DNA of 64,000 nt from Schauerella fraxinea (GCA_030849945.1 JAVDKK010000002.1:806001-870000); one strand, 5' to 3'. Positions 42,409 through 51,582 are shown, counted from the stretch's first letter. The notes: generated by a model not told the origin, from the letters alone. Program-made: numbers and translations.

Positions 42409-43446
42409 TTACGTCCCCAGCTCAGCCAAGTCCCAGCGTGGCCGCACGGTAAACGAGTGCTTACCGCGCTCCAGTGTGGCCAGCCCTGCTTTCACGCGCT
42501 CGCTGGCGGCGAAAGCGATCATGGCGCCGTTATCGGTACAGAACTCGAGCGGCGGAAAGAACGACTCGGCCTGCATGCCGGGCAGCACGCGGGCCAGATT
42601 GTCGCGCAGCCGTTTATTGGCCCCCACGCCGCCGGCCACCACCAGACGTTTGAGGCCCGTCTGCTTCAAGGCCTTGATGGCTTTGGCGCTCAACACATCC
42701 ACGATCGCCGCCTGCGTGGCGGCCGCCAGATCGGCACGCGTCTGGTCGCTCAAGCCACCTGGGTCTTGCGAATGCTGCTTCACTTTGGTGAGCACGGCGG
42801 TCTTCAGGCCGCTGAAGCTGAAATCCAGATCGCCGCTGTGCAGCATCGGCCGCGGCAGCACGAAGCGCGTAGGATCGCCCTGCTCCGCCAGGCGCGCCAA
42901 GGCCGGCCCGCCTGGATAACCCAAGCCCATCAGCTTGGCGGACTTGTCGAAGGCCTCGCCCGCGGCGTCATCCAGCGTCTCGCCCAGCAGTTCGTAGCGG
43001 CCCACGCCGTCGACCCGCATCAATTGGGTATGCCCACCCGATACCAGGAGCGCCACGAACGGAAAATCCGGGCGGGGCTGCGCCAGCAAGGGTGACAGCA
43101 GATGGCCTTCGAGGTGATGAATCGGGATGGCCGGCAGATCGCGCGCCCAGGCAAACGCCTGCGCCACGCTGGCGCCCACCAGCAATGCGCCGGCCAAACC
43201 GGGCCCGGCGGTGTAGGCCACGGCGTCCACATCCGCCGGCCCCAGCCCCGCGCTTTCGAGCACGTCGCGGGTGAGCGGCACCACGCGCCGGATATGGTCG
43301 CGAGAGGCGAGCTCGGGCACCACGCCGCCGTAGGCCTGGTGCATGGCGATCTGGGAGTGCAACGCGTGCGCCAGCAGGCCGCGTTCGGTGCAGACGAGGG
43401 CGACGCCCGTTTCGTCGCAGGAGCTTTCAAAGCCGAGAATAATCAT
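42409..43446 (-). CDS. tsaD: tRNA N6-adenosine threonylcarbamoyltransferase
   Basis: 345 aa. MIILGFESSCDETGVALVCT at the start, PELASRDHIRRVVPLTRDVL, and the metal-binding His111-X3-His115 (IHHLEGHLLSPL) are TsaD hallmarks. VAGGVGANKRLRDNLA and FCTDNGAMIAFA complete the ASKHA fold. TsaD transfers the threonylcarbamoyl group to A37 of tRNAs reading ANN codons. It is convergent with plsY and divergent from the purine permease gene. Confidence 0.95.
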   Translation of the reverse strand: MIILGFESSCDETGVALVCTERGLLAHALHSQIAMHQAYGGVVPELASRDHIRRVVPLTRDVLESAGLGPADVDAVAYTAGPGLAGALLVGASVAQAFAWARDLPAIPIHHLEGHLLSPLLAQPRPDFPFVALLVSGGHTQLMRVDGVGRYELLGETLDDAAGEAFDKSAKLMGLGYPGGPALARLAEQGDPTRFVLPRPMLHSGDLDFSFSGLKTAVLTKVKQHSQDPGGLSDQTRADLAAATQAAIVDVLSAKAIKALKQTGLKRLVVAGGVGANKRLRDNLARVLPGMQAESFFPPLEFCTDNGAMIAFAASERVKAGLATLERGKHSFTVRPRWDLAELGT

Positions 43447-43523
43447 GGCGGGAGAGTGTACAACTGTGGCGAGGTGGTTTATTTTGCGCCCTTCCCTCCA
43501 GCTTCACAGTAAGGCAGCTTTCC

Positions 43524-44819
43524 ATGCTCGAAAGATTGTTCCATTTGCGCGAACATGGCACGCAGGTGCGTACCGAAGTGGTGGCCGGCATCACGACGTT
43601 CCTGACGATGTCGTACATCATCTTCGTCAACCCGGACATTCTGTCGTCGACCGGCATGGACCGCAACGCCGTATTCGTGGCGACCTGCCTGGCCGCTGCC
43701 ATCGGCACGCTGATCATGGCGTTCGTGGCCAACTGGCCGATCGGCATGGCGCCGGGTATGGGGCTCAATGCGTTCTTCGCGTTCACCGTGGTGAAAACCA
43801 TGGGCTATACCTGGGAGCAGGCCCTGGGCGCCGTGTTCGTCTCAGGAGTCATCTTTCTGATCCTCACCCTGACGGGCGTGCGGGCCTGGTTGATCAAGGG
43901 CATCCCATCATCGCTGCGCAGCGCGATTGCCGCCGGGATCGGTTTGTTTCTCGCCATCATCGCCTTGTCCAACGCCGGCATCGTGGTGGCGCATCCGGCG
44001 ACCAAGGTCAGTCTGGGCGATCTCCGCACCCACGGCCCACTGTTCGCAATCCTCGGCTTTTTCATCATCGCGTCGCTGGATGCGCTGCGCATTCGCGGCG
44101 CCATCCTGATCGGCATCATCGCGGTCACGCTGCTCTCGATGGCGCTGGGTTACACCACCTTCAACGGCGTGTTTTCCGCCCCGCCCAGCCTGGCGCCCAC
44201 CTTTTTCAAGCTCGACATCATGGGCGTGCTCAATATCGGCTTGCTCAATGTGATCCTGGTGTTCGTGCTGGTCGAGGTATTCGACGCCACCGGCACGTTA
44301 ATGGGCGTGGCCAAACGTGCCGGACTGATTCCCGAGGGCAAGCCCAATCGCCTGGGCCGGGCGTTATTTGCCGACAGCACCGCCATCGTCGCAGGCTCGG
44401 TATTGGGCACGAGCAGCACCACGGCGTTCGTGGAAAGCGCGTCAGGCGTGCAGGCAGGCGGGCGCACGGGCCTCACGGCGCTCGTGGTCGCCGTGCTGTT
44501 CCTGGCCGCTCTCTTCATCGCACCGTTGGCGAGTTCGGTGCCCGCCTACGCCACGGCCCCCGCCCTGCTTTATGTAGCGGGCCTCATGATGCGCGAACTG
44601 ATCGAGATCGATTGGAGCGATGTGGCCGAAGCCACGCCGGCCGCGTTGACTGCCTTGGTAATGCCGTTTACTTACTCGATCGCCAACGGCCTGGCTTTCG
44701 GATTCATCAGCTATGTGGTGCTGAAGACGACCACTGGCCGCATGCGCGAGATCCATCCTGCCACGTGGCTGGTGGCGGTGCTGTTCGTACTGCGCTACGC
44801 ATTTTTCGCCGATCACTAG
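43524..44819 (+). CDS. NCS2 family adenine/guanine/hypoxanthine permease, AzgA-like
   Basis: 431 aa with 12-14 predicted membrane segments. TEVVAGITTFLTMSYIIFVN near the N-terminus, MAPGMGLNAFFAFTVV, and VEVFDATGTLMGVAKRAGLI are characteristic of the AzgA branch of nucleobase transporters (PurP, GhxP and relatives). GSVLGTSSTTAFVESASGVQ contains the conserved binding-site Glu. It should import a purine with protons at the inner membrane. Specificity cannot be told from sequence here. Confidence 0.9.
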   Translation: MLERLFHLREHGTQVRTEVVAGITTFLTMSYIIFVNPDILSSTGMDRNAVFVATCLAAAIGTLIMAFVANWPIGMAPGMGLNAFFAFTVVKTMGYTWEQALGAVFVSGVIFLILTLTGVRAWLIKGIPSSLRSAIAAGIGLFLAIIALSNAGIVVAHPATKVSLGDLRTHGPLFAILGFFIIASLDALRIRGAILIGIIAVTLLSMALGYTTFNGVFSAPPSLAPTFFKLDIMGVLNIGLLNVILVFVLVEVFDATGTLMGVAKRAGLIPEGKPNRLGRALFADSTAIVAGSVLGTSSTTAFVESASGVQAGGRTGLTALVVAVLFLAALFIAPLASSVPAYATAPALLYVAGLMMRELIEIDWSDVAEATPAALTALVMPFTYSIANGLAFGFISYVVLKTTTGRMREIHPATWLVAVLFVLRYAFFADH

Positions 44820-44923
44820 AGGGAATGTAAATGGCCATGCGATCGCTCCCGGTATGGTCGTTCTCGATCTTGCTTCGGGGTGTTCCCAAGTCGAGATGCG
44901 GAACCAGGCTGCTCCTTAAGGTT

Positions 44924-44949
44924 TTGCCTCAAATGGTGTTGCCTCAAAT
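44924..44949. repeat. Direct repeat of 11 bp in the gap before the luciferase-like gene
   Basis: TTGCCTCAAAT occurs at 44924-44934 and 44939-44949, a 15-bp period. The rest of this 291-bp gap (44820-45110) shows only the leader dyads near its end. Confidence 0.7.
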
Positions 44950-45080
44950 TTCGCATTAATGGTCTGGCACAAGATACGCCGCCGGCGATTGAGTGCGACT
45001 ATCGGGCAGATTGCCTCGATCAATACACCCCACCCGGCGGCAAGGTTGTTACGGCAGTGAGGCCACGAGACTCGTACACT

Positions 45081-45109
45081 GTTCTCATAGAACTATTAGG
45101 GAGTACTCC
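45081..45109 (+). promoter_or_regulatory. Two dyads in the leader of the luciferase-like gene
   Basis: GTTCT-CAT-AGAAC (45081-45093) and the palindrome GGAGTACTCC (45100-45109) lie just upstream of the ATG at 45111. The second overlaps the ribosome binding site, so a repressor site or a translational control element is possible. Confidence 0.4.
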
Positions 45110-45110
45110 T

Positions 45111-46139
45111 ATGAAAACGCTGACCGATGTGCCGATCTCCGTGTTGGATCTGGCCCCGATCGCCCAAGGCGGCACCGCCGCCGACGCGTTCAACAACAGT
45201 GTGAGTCTGGCGCAGCATGTCGAGCGCCTGGGTTACACGCGCTATTGGCTTGCCGAGCATCACAACATTGCCGGGATCGCCAGCAGCGCGACCTCGGTCT
45301 TGATCGGCCATATTGCCGGCCACACCAGCACGCTGCGCGTGGGCTCGGGCGGCGTGATGCTGCCCAATCATGCGCCCTTGGTCGTCGCCGAACAATTCGG
45401 CACGCTCGCCACGCTTTATCCCAACCGGATCGACTTGGGACTGGGCCGTGCGCCCGGTACCGACGGGTTGACGCTGCAGGCGCTCGGCCGCGATTACAGC
45501 GCCGGCAATCAGTTTCCGGAATTGCTGGATGAGCTGCGCTTCTTCTTTCAACCTGCACAGGACGGCCAACGCGTGCGCGCCATTCCGGGCGCGGGTGTGG
45601 ACGTTCCGATCTGGCTGTTGGGCTCGAGCGATTTCAGCGCGCGACTGGCGGCCAAGCTTGGCTTGCCGTTTTCGTTCGCTGGTCACTTTTCGCCGGAAGG
45701 CATGGCCGCCATGCGGCTCTATCGCCACCTGTTTCAACCTTCGGCCACGCTGGATCAGCCGCACGCGATGATCGGCGTGCCGGTGATTGCCGCGGACACC
45801 GACGAACAGGCGCAGTTTCTATCCACCACGCAGCAGCAGAAGTTTCTGTCGCTCGTGCGCGGCCGCCGTTTGCAACTGCAACCGCCGGTCGACACCATGG
45901 ACGGCATCTGGAACAGCGTCGAACGTGCAGCCGTTCAGGAGAAGCTGGGCGCGTCGATCGTGGGCGGCCCAGAGACCGTGCGCAACCGCTTGAATGACCT
46001 GATTGCCGAGACGCAAGCGGATGAAGTCATGATCGTGTCTGACTTCTTCCGGCATGAAGATCGCTTACGGTCGTACGAAATCGTGGCCGGTCTCAAACAG
46101 AACCAGCCTGCCGCGCAGGCCGAAACCGTGGGTGCTTGA
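45111..46139 (+). CDS. LLM class flavin-dependent oxidoreductase, YhbW-like
   Basis: 342 aa from the ATG at 45111, preceded by AGGGAG. VPISVLDLAPIAQGGTAADA, YTRYWLAEHHNIAGIASSAT, LRVGSGGVMLPNHAPLVVAE and RIDLGLGRAPGTD are typical of luciferase-like monooxygenases of the YhbW/MsnO8 group. They use reduced FMN or F420-like cofactors on unknown substrates. A thioredoxin gene follows after 33 bp and may be co-transcribed; the leader has two dyads. Confidence 0.89.
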   Translation: MKTLTDVPISVLDLAPIAQGGTAADAFNNSVSLAQHVERLGYTRYWLAEHHNIAGIASSATSVLIGHIAGHTSTLRVGSGGVMLPNHAPLVVAEQFGTLATLYPNRIDLGLGRAPGTDGLTLQALGRDYSAGNQFPELLDELRFFFQPAQDGQRVRAIPGAGVDVPIWLLGSSDFSARLAAKLGLPFSFAGHFSPEGMAAMRLYRHLFQPSATLDQPHAMIGVPVIAADTDEQAQFLSTTQQQKFLSLVRGRRLQLQPPVDTMDGIWNSVERAAVQEKLGASIVGGPETVRNRLNDLIAETQADEVMIVSDFFRHEDRLRSYEIVAGLKQNQPAAQAETVGA

Positions 46140-46172
46140 TCGCACGCCCACCTTTTATTGAAAGGACATCGT

Positions 46173-46559
46173 ATGAGTTTGATCGAACTGAATAAAGATA
46201 CCTTCCAGGACACCATTACCGAAGGGGGCACCGTCATCATCGATTTCTGGGCGCCGTGGTGTGGGCCCTGCAAGAATTTCGGGCCCGTTTTCGAACAAGC
46301 CGCCGAAAAGCATGAAGGCATTACCTTCGCGAAGGTCAACACCGACGAGCAGCAGGAATTGGCCGGAGCCCTGGGCATCCGATCGATCCCGACGTTGATG
46401 GCCTTCCGCGAAAAAGTGCTGCTGTTCTCGCAGCCGGGTGCGCTTTCGGCCGGCCAATTCGACGAACTGATCGGCAAGATCCAGGAAGTCGACATGGCCG
46501 ACGTGCACAAGCAAATTGCCGAAGCACAAACGCCGGCAAGCGAAAACAACGCATCTTGA
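46173..46559 (+). CDS. Thioredoxin
   Basis: 128 aa from the ATG at 46173, with AAAGGA 6 nt upstream. The active site is WAPWCGPC (Cys30 and Cys33), and SIPTLMAFREKVLLFSQPGA contains the conserved cis-Pro. The C-terminal 20 residues beyond the normal thioredoxin fold are polar (QIAEAQTPASENNAS). It reduces disulfides in the cytoplasm. Its place behind the flavin oxidoreductase suggests an oxidative stress setting, but trxA itself may lie elsewhere. Confidence 0.9.
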   Translation: MSLIELNKDTFQDTITEGGTVIIDFWAPWCGPCKNFGPVFEQAAEKHEGITFAKVNTDEQQELAGALGIRSIPTLMAFREKVLLFSQPGALSAGQFDELIGKIQEVDMADVHKQIAEAQTPASENNAS

Positions 46560-46644
46560 TTGTTGAGGTGGGGACTGGCTGGCTCGTCAGATCCCACCAT
46601 CCCCGCCTGGCTCATGGCGTCGCTTGATCCCTGACGCTCACCTG

Positions 46645-46705
46645 GACTTGGCCGGTGGTTCGACTACCGAAGCTTAGTCTGACTCGGCCGATGGTTCGAC
46701 CACCG
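46645..46705. repeat. Duplicated 3' tail of yigZ, 36-bp period
   Basis: The last coding segment of yigZ (46681-46705) recurs downstream at 46645-46669 with 22 of 25 identities. With a 36-bp period the gene's TAA aligns with an in-frame TGA in the second copy. Confidence 0.8.
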
Positions 46706-47276
46706 CCCAGCCGCCTTTCCCACGCGTGATATCCGTCCAGAGCCGGCGCAATGCCGGCTCGTGTTCGATCGGGACGGATAACACGAGCGTCACGCCCTCG
46801 GCGCCGTATTGCTCTGATTGGGTGACTACGCCATAGGTTGCGAGCCGCGGCGTCAGAATGGGCCATTCGCCAAAGCCGCAATGCGCATCGATCAGTACCT
46901 GCGGCACGACGATCGCCCGCGGGGCGTCGCGCAAGCATTGCGCAGCACAGCCGCCATAGGCGCGCACCAGACCGCCCGCGCCTAACTTCACGCCGCCAAA
47001 CCACCGGATGACCACGACAGCGACGCCGTCCAGTCCCTGACCGTCGATGGCTTGCAAGATGGGTTTGCCAGCCGTACCGCTTGGTTCGCCGTCGTCGTTG
47101 AAACGATAAGATTGGCCGATGCGGTACGCCCAGCAGTTATGCGTGGCGGTGGCATCATGCAGACGATCGAAAAACGCCCGCGCCTCGTCGACCGAGGCGA
47201 CCGGTGCGGCATGCGCCACAAACCGGCTTTTTTTGATGTCGACCTCGAGCGAGGCAGGCGCGGTGAGCGTTTCCAT
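46674..47276 (-). CDS. yigZ: IMPACT/YigZ family protein
   Basis: 200 aa, the usual length. WAYRIGQSYRFNDDGEPSGT and AGKPILQAIDGQGLDGVAVV, then VIRWFGGVKLGAGGLVRAYG, form the highly conserved UPF0029 core (residues 48-108). The C-terminal half is a second small domain. The family is widespread and its eukaryotic relative IMPACT regulates translation through GCN2; the bacterial function is not established. The 3' end is duplicated downstream of the stop. Confidence 0.9.
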   Translation of the reverse strand: METLTAPASLEVDIKKSRFVAHAAPVASVDEARAFFDRLHDATATHNCWAYRIGQSYRFNDDGEPSGTAGKPILQAIDGQGLDGVAVVVIRWFGGVKLGAGGLVRAYGGCAAQCLRDAPRAIVVPQVLIDAHCGFGEWPILTPRLATYGVVTQSEQYGAEGVTLVLSVPIEHEPALRRLWTDITRGKGGWAVVEPSAESD

Positions 47277-47311
47277 CAGAGACGATCAGCCGCCGCGCCC
47301 TGCACCCGCAA

Positions 47312-48913
47312 TCAGTTCTCGATGCCGCGCGACTGCAGGTAGTCTTCGTACCCGCCGCGATAATCGACGATCTCGCCAGACGGCAGGATTTCGATGATGC
47401 GTGTGGCCAGGCCATAGACGAATTCGCGATCGTGCGACACGAACACCAGCGTGCCCTCGAACAGGTCGAGCGCATGTTGCAGCGACTCGATCGATTCCAT
47501 GTCCAAGTGGTTGGTGGGCTCATCCATGAGCAGCACATTGTGCCGACCGAGCATCAGGCGGCCGAAGCTCATGCGGTTTTTCTCGCCGCCCGACAGAACC
47601 TTGACCGCCTTCGGAATATCGTCGCTCGAAAAGAGCAGGCGACCCAGCACCGAGCGCATCGACTGGTCGTCGTCGCCCTGCTGACGATAGTCGCCCATCC
47701 AGTCGAACAGATTGACGTCGGACTGGAAGTCTTCCGACACGTCCTGCGGCATGTAGCCGCGATCGGCGTTTTCGGACCACTTGATCTCGCCGCTGTCCGG
47801 CTGGATATCTTCGGCCAGCAACCGCAGCAAGGTGGTCTTGCCTACGCCGTTGGCGCCGATGATCGCGACCTTCTCACCTGCGTCGATCATGGCCGAGAAT
47901 TTCTTGATGACCGGTTGATCGTATGTCTTCGTCAGATTTTCGATCGTGACGGCCAGACGATGCATGACCTTGTTTTGTTCGAAGCGGATGTACGGGTTTT
48001 GACGCGACGACGGCTTGACCACGACCGTTTCGGCCTTGATACGGTCGATCTGCTTCAGGCGCGACGTGGCCTGGCGGGCCTTGGACTTGTTGGCCGCGAA
48101 GCGACGCACGAAGTCCTGCAGGTCGCTTACGCGCTCCTTGGCCTTGGCGTTGCTCGCCTGTTGACGCTCACGAGCCTGGGTCGACGCCAGCATGTAGTCG
48201 TCGTAATTGCCCGGATACACGCGCACTTCGCCATAGTCCAGATCGGCCATGTGCGAGCACACCGCGTTCAGGAAGTGCCGATCGTGGCTGATGATGATCA
48301 TCGTGCTCTGATAGCCGTTGAGCACGTTTTCCAACCAACGGATCGTATTGATATCCAGGTTGTTGGTGGGTTCGTCGAGCAGCAGCACATCGGGGTTGGA
48401 GAACAGCGCCTGCGCCAGCAGCACACGCAACTTCCATCCCGGTGCGATCTCGCGCATGGGCAGGTTGTGCTGTTCGACCGGAATTTCCAGGCCCAACAGC
48501 AATTCGCCGGCGCGCGCTTCGGCGGTGTAGCCGTCGTACTCAGCGAACTTGGCCTCCAGATTGGCGGCCTCCATGTAGTCTTCTTCGGTGGCGTCCGGAT
48601 TGGCGTAGATCGCATCGCGGCGCGCCATCACGTCCCACATTTCGTTGTGGCCCATCATGACCGCATCCAGCACGCGCTTGTCTTCAAAGGCGAACTGATC
48701 CTGACGCAGCTTGCCCAGGCGCACGCCCGGCTCGAGCGACACGTTGCCCGCCGTCGACTCGAGGTCGCCCCCGATAATCTTCATGAAGGTCGATTTACCG
48801 GAGCCGTTGGCGCCGATGAGCCCGTAACGGTTGCCCTCGCCGAATTTGACGCTGACGTTTTCAAAAAGCGGTTTGGGGCCGAACTGGATAGTGAGATTGG
48901 CTGTCTGGATCAA
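47312..48913 (-). CDS. ybiT: ABC-F family ATPase YbiT
   Basis: 533 aa with two ABC domains and no membrane segments. Walker A motifs are GANGSGKST (about 34-42) and GANGVGKTT in the second half. Signature and Walker B segments are seen in LLLDEPTNNLDINTIRWLEN and LSGGEKNRMSFGRLMLGRHN. The linker between domains is rich in charged residues (RERQQASNAKAKERVSDLQD). ABC-F proteins act on the ribosome; YbiT is linked to translation of difficult sequences. Confidence 0.93.
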   Translation of the reverse strand: MIQTANLTIQFGPKPLFENVSVKFGEGNRYGLIGANGSGKSTFMKIIGGDLESTAGNVSLEPGVRLGKLRQDQFAFEDKRVLDAVMMGHNEMWDVMARRDAIYANPDATEEDYMEAANLEAKFAEYDGYTAEARAGELLLGLEIPVEQHNLPMREIAPGWKLRVLLAQALFSNPDVLLLDEPTNNLDINTIRWLENVLNGYQSTMIIISHDRHFLNAVCSHMADLDYGEVRVYPGNYDDYMLASTQARERQQASNAKAKERVSDLQDFVRRFAANKSKARQATSRLKQIDRIKAETVVVKPSSRQNPYIRFEQNKVMHRLAVTIENLTKTYDQPVIKKFSAMIDAGEKVAIIGANGVGKTTLLRLLAEDIQPDSGEIKWSENADRGYMPQDVSEDFQSDVNLFDWMGDYRQQGDDDQSMRSVLGRLLFSSDDIPKAVKVLSGGEKNRMSFGRLMLGRHNVLLMDEPTNHLDMESIESLQHALDLFEGTLVFVSHDREFVYGLATRIIEILPSGEIVDYRGGYEDYLQSRGIEN

Positions 48914-48966
48914 GATATAGGTCGCTAGTGGGCGTTATGCTGGCGCGGCAGGCCAAAAAGCAACAA

Positions 48967-48985
48967 CCCCGCTCTGAAAACGGGG
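48967..48985 (-). terminator. Rho-independent terminator of the HAD-tadA-ldcA unit
   Basis: A 5-bp stem CCCCG/CGGGG with a 9-nt loop is followed on the minus strand by TTGTTGCTTTTTGG. It lies about 85 bp after the ldcA stop. Confidence 0.6.
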
Positions 48986-49069
48986 CGCTGATGCGGATGG
49001 CTGCACACGGCCGGCAAGGAGCGCCGGCAGAAAATCAATCGAACAGTGTACCAAGCGCAGATGACGGCG

Positions 49070-50080
49070 TCAGCTTGGGGTGGTGTGGCCGCATTCGGGT
49101 CCGCAGTGAGCATGATCGTCGTGATGATGCGCATCGTGCCCGTCGACGCCATGATTGTGGGGATGGGCGTGGTCGTGCGTGTGCTCGATCAGCACCAGGT
49201 GCACCATGCCGGGCTCGCTCGCCAGACCCACCTTGCGGCCGATCGGCAACGTGGCCTTGGTGGGCACGTGCCCATAGGGCAATCCGGTGAGCACCGGTAC
49301 CTTCACTTCCCGGCGCAGCCAGGCGATCACTTCGGAAAGATCGTAGCCCCGGTCATGCGGCGCGAGACGGTATTGGGTGAATTGACCCAGCACGATCGCC
49401 TTCTGGCGCTGCAGGATGCCGGCCTGCCAAAGCTGGATCAGCATGCGCTCGATGCGGTATGGGTGCTCGCCCACATCTTCCAGAAACAAGATCCCGCCGC
49501 CGACGCTCGGCATATAGGGCGTACCCAACAGCGCCGTCAGCACGGCCAGATTGCCCCCCCAGAGCGTGCCGCGGCAATCGACCGGATCGGCATCCTCAGA
49601 CTCGAAGCTCAGGATTTCCAGCTCGTCGCGCATGGCTTCGCCAAACAGCGCGTCGGTAAGATCGTCCACCTCGGGTTGGCAGTAGTCGGCGATCAGCGTG
49701 GGACCGGTAAAGCTCTCGGCGCCGGTCTGCGCGAGCAGCGCCAGGTTGAATGCCGTGAAATCGCTCAAGCCCACGAAGCGCTTGTCGCTATCGGCCACGG
49801 CGCGCCAGTCGATATGCGGCAGCAGGCGCGTCAGACCGTAGCCGCCGCGCGTCGCCATCACAATCGGTGCGGGTTGCGCGATGGCGCGGGCAATGGCCTG
49901 CAGCCGCTCGGCATCCGTTCCGGCAAAACGCTGGTGTACCGCCAGCGCCGCTTCGTCCAGCGTAGTCGGAAAGCCTTGCGCGGCCAGGCGCGCACGGCCC
50001 AGCGCGATATCGGCCTCGGGACCGATCGCCGAAGCGGGCGAAAACAAATAAATATCGGTGTCGTGTTGCAAAGTGGTCAT
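49070..50080 (-). CDS. ldcA: LD-carboxypeptidase with histidine-rich C-terminal tail
   Basis: 336 aa; the start ATG overlaps the tadA stop by ATGA. The S66 peptidase triad is readable: Ser106 in FVGLSDFTA, Glu201 in ILFLEDVGEHPYRIERML, and His271 in GLPYGHVPTKATLPIG. It removes the terminal D-Ala of the murein tetrapeptide in the cytoplasm during cell-wall recycling. The last 37 residues are unusual: 13 His, several Asp and two Cys (EHTHDHAHPHNHG... HCGPECGH), a likely metal-binding tail not needed for the peptidase fold. Confidence 0.9.
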   Translation of the reverse strand: MTTLQHDTDIYLFSPASAIGPEADIALGRARLAAQGFPTTLDEAALAVHQRFAGTDAERLQAIARAIAQPAPIVMATRGGYGLTRLLPHIDWRAVADSDKRFVGLSDFTAFNLALLAQTGAESFTGPTLIADYCQPEVDDLTDALFGEAMRDELEILSFESEDADPVDCRGTLWGGNLAVLTALLGTPYMPSVGGGILFLEDVGEHPYRIERMLIQLWQAGILQRQKAIVLGQFTQYRLAPHDRGYDLSEVIAWLRREVKVPVLTGLPYGHVPTKATLPIGRKVGLASEPGMVHLVLIEHTHDHAHPHNHGVDGHDAHHHDDHAHCGPECGHTTPS

Positions 50081-50610
50081 GCTGCGATGTCCTTGCGGCG
50101 GCGGGCGCGGAAAAACGTGCGGAGAATGTTCGCACAGGCTTCGGCGCGCACGCCCCCTTCTACGGTCGTATGGTGATTGAGTTGGGCAACGGCGCCGATG
50201 TCCAGCACGCTGCCGCAGGCCCCGGTTTTGGGATCGGTGGCGCCATACACCACGCGTGCCAGCCGCGCATGCAGCATGGCGCCGATGCACATGATGCAGG
50301 GCTCCAGCGTCACATAAAGGGTGAGGCCCGGCAGCCGGTAGTTGGCGGCCTGGCGCGCTGCATCGCGCAGCGCCACCACTTCGGCATGGGCGGTGGGGTC
50401 GTGATCGATGATGGTGCGATTGCACCCGCGCCCTACGATCTGGCCTTCGGCCGAAACCACGATTGCCCCCACCGGCACTTCACCCAGCGCCTGCGCGGCG
50501 CGTGCTTCTTCGAGGGCGGCGTCCATGAAATCGGCGTCGACGTCGGCATTGAAAACGAACGGCACGGCGTTCACCGCCGTTGCCGCGCTCGGGATATCGG
50601 GCTCAGCCAC
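50077..50610 (-). CDS. tadA: tRNA-specific adenosine deaminase
   Basis: 177 aa from a GTG at 50610, which overlaps the stop of the HAD gene; an ATG at 50526 (149 aa) is an alternative. The zinc site is His75-Ala-Glu77 (DPTAHAEVVALRDAAR) and Pro-Cys105-X2-Cys108 (LYVTLEPCIMCIGAML). TadA converts A34 to inosine in tRNA-Arg(ACG). The C-terminal YGATDPKTGACGSVLDI is typical. It sits between a HAD hydrolase and ldcA with overlaps on both sides, so the three are one transcription unit. Confidence 0.93.
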   Translation of the reverse strand: MAEPDIPSAATAVNAVPFVFNADVDADFMDAALEEARAAQALGEVPVGAIVVSAEGQIVGRGCNRTIIDHDPTAHAEVVALRDAARQAANYRLPGLTLYVTLEPCIMCIGAMLHARLARVVYGATDPKTGACGSVLDIGAVAQLNHHTTVEGGVRAEACANILRTFFRARRRKDIAA

Positions 50611-51451
50611 GATACGCCCTCGCCTTGATGGCCATGCGCCCCGCCACGCTGGCGAGCGCCTCTTCCAGCCATTGATACAGCTCAGCGTCTTCGTCGTAAC
50701 GCGCCTGATTGAGATTGGACACCCGCCCTTCTTCGATAAAGCCCCAGGCGCGGCTGCGCTTGTTTCGATGCTTGGGATCCCAGACGCCAAAGGCGTAACC
50801 GCCCGCCTGACGAATGAGCGAAAAGCAGGGAATATCGGTGTAGCCGTCGCCCACGAACACCATCTGATCCAGCGGCACGCGCAGGCGCTCTTCGGGAATC
50901 TTGCGATTGACCTCGAACGGCTTGCTGCGCGATGCAGCACCGATGATGCCCTTCTGAATATGAAAGACGTAGCGGGTTTTGTCAGTGAAGCTCACGATGC
51001 GGCGCGGAAACGCGATGGCGCCGGCCGCGTCGTACGTAAATTCGGAGGCCCAGATATCGGTGAATTCGTGTGCGATCGAGGTATGCCGCACCACGTCGCC
51101 GATGCCGCTGGAAATCAGATAGAACTCCAGCGCGACCTGGGGATGGGTGGCCCGCAAGGCTTCCCGCAGACGGGAAAACAAGGTGGGCACGCCGTCATGC
51201 AGCGGCAGGGACCGGCCCCATGCCTGCAACCGCGCCTGCGTGATCGCACCGTGATCGCCGCGTTGCGACAGCGCGATCATGCGATGCAGATAGGCCGGCA
51301 CGGGGTCCCAATCCTGCTCGAAAAGCAGCGGATCGACCTCCTCCTTCCAGAACGCGGCCGTATCCACACCCATGCTCGCCAGGAAGCCCGACGTGCTGTC
51401 GGGCGCGAGCGTGTCGTCAAAATCAAAAACCAGGGCGATGACGTCGGACAT
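50603..51451 (-). CDS. HAD family hydrolase
   Basis: 282 aa. Motif I is VFDFDDTLAPDS (nucleophile Asp near 10), motif II is FYLISSGIGDV, and motif IV is FVGDGYTDIPCFSLI. The cap region (residues about 20-110) is helical. It is a soluble phosphohydrolase of unknown substrate. It starts the HAD-tadA-ldcA unit and its end overlaps the tadA start by 8 bp. Confidence 0.85.
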   Translation of the reverse strand: MSDVIALVFDFDDTLAPDSTSGFLASMGVDTAAFWKEEVDPLLFEQDWDPVPAYLHRMIALSQRGDHGAITQARLQAWGRSLPLHDGVPTLFSRLREALRATHPQVALEFYLISSGIGDVVRHTSIAHEFTDIWASEFTYDAAGAIAFPRRIVSFTDKTRYVFHIQKGIIGAASRSKPFEVNRKIPEERLRVPLDQMVFVGDGYTDIPCFSLIRQAGGYAFGVWDPKHRNKRSRAWGFIEEGRVSNLNQARYDEDAELYQWLEEALASVAGRMAIKARAYRG

Positions 51452-51582
51452 AAAAGGCGGATAGGTGACTGCAGCCGCAGCGGCAAACCCGTATTCTAGC
51501 TGGCGACGCCCCGCAGACGATACCGATGCAGGGATAGAAATGTCGCCGATCAGGCCGAGCTCGGCGCTTCACCACCGAACCA

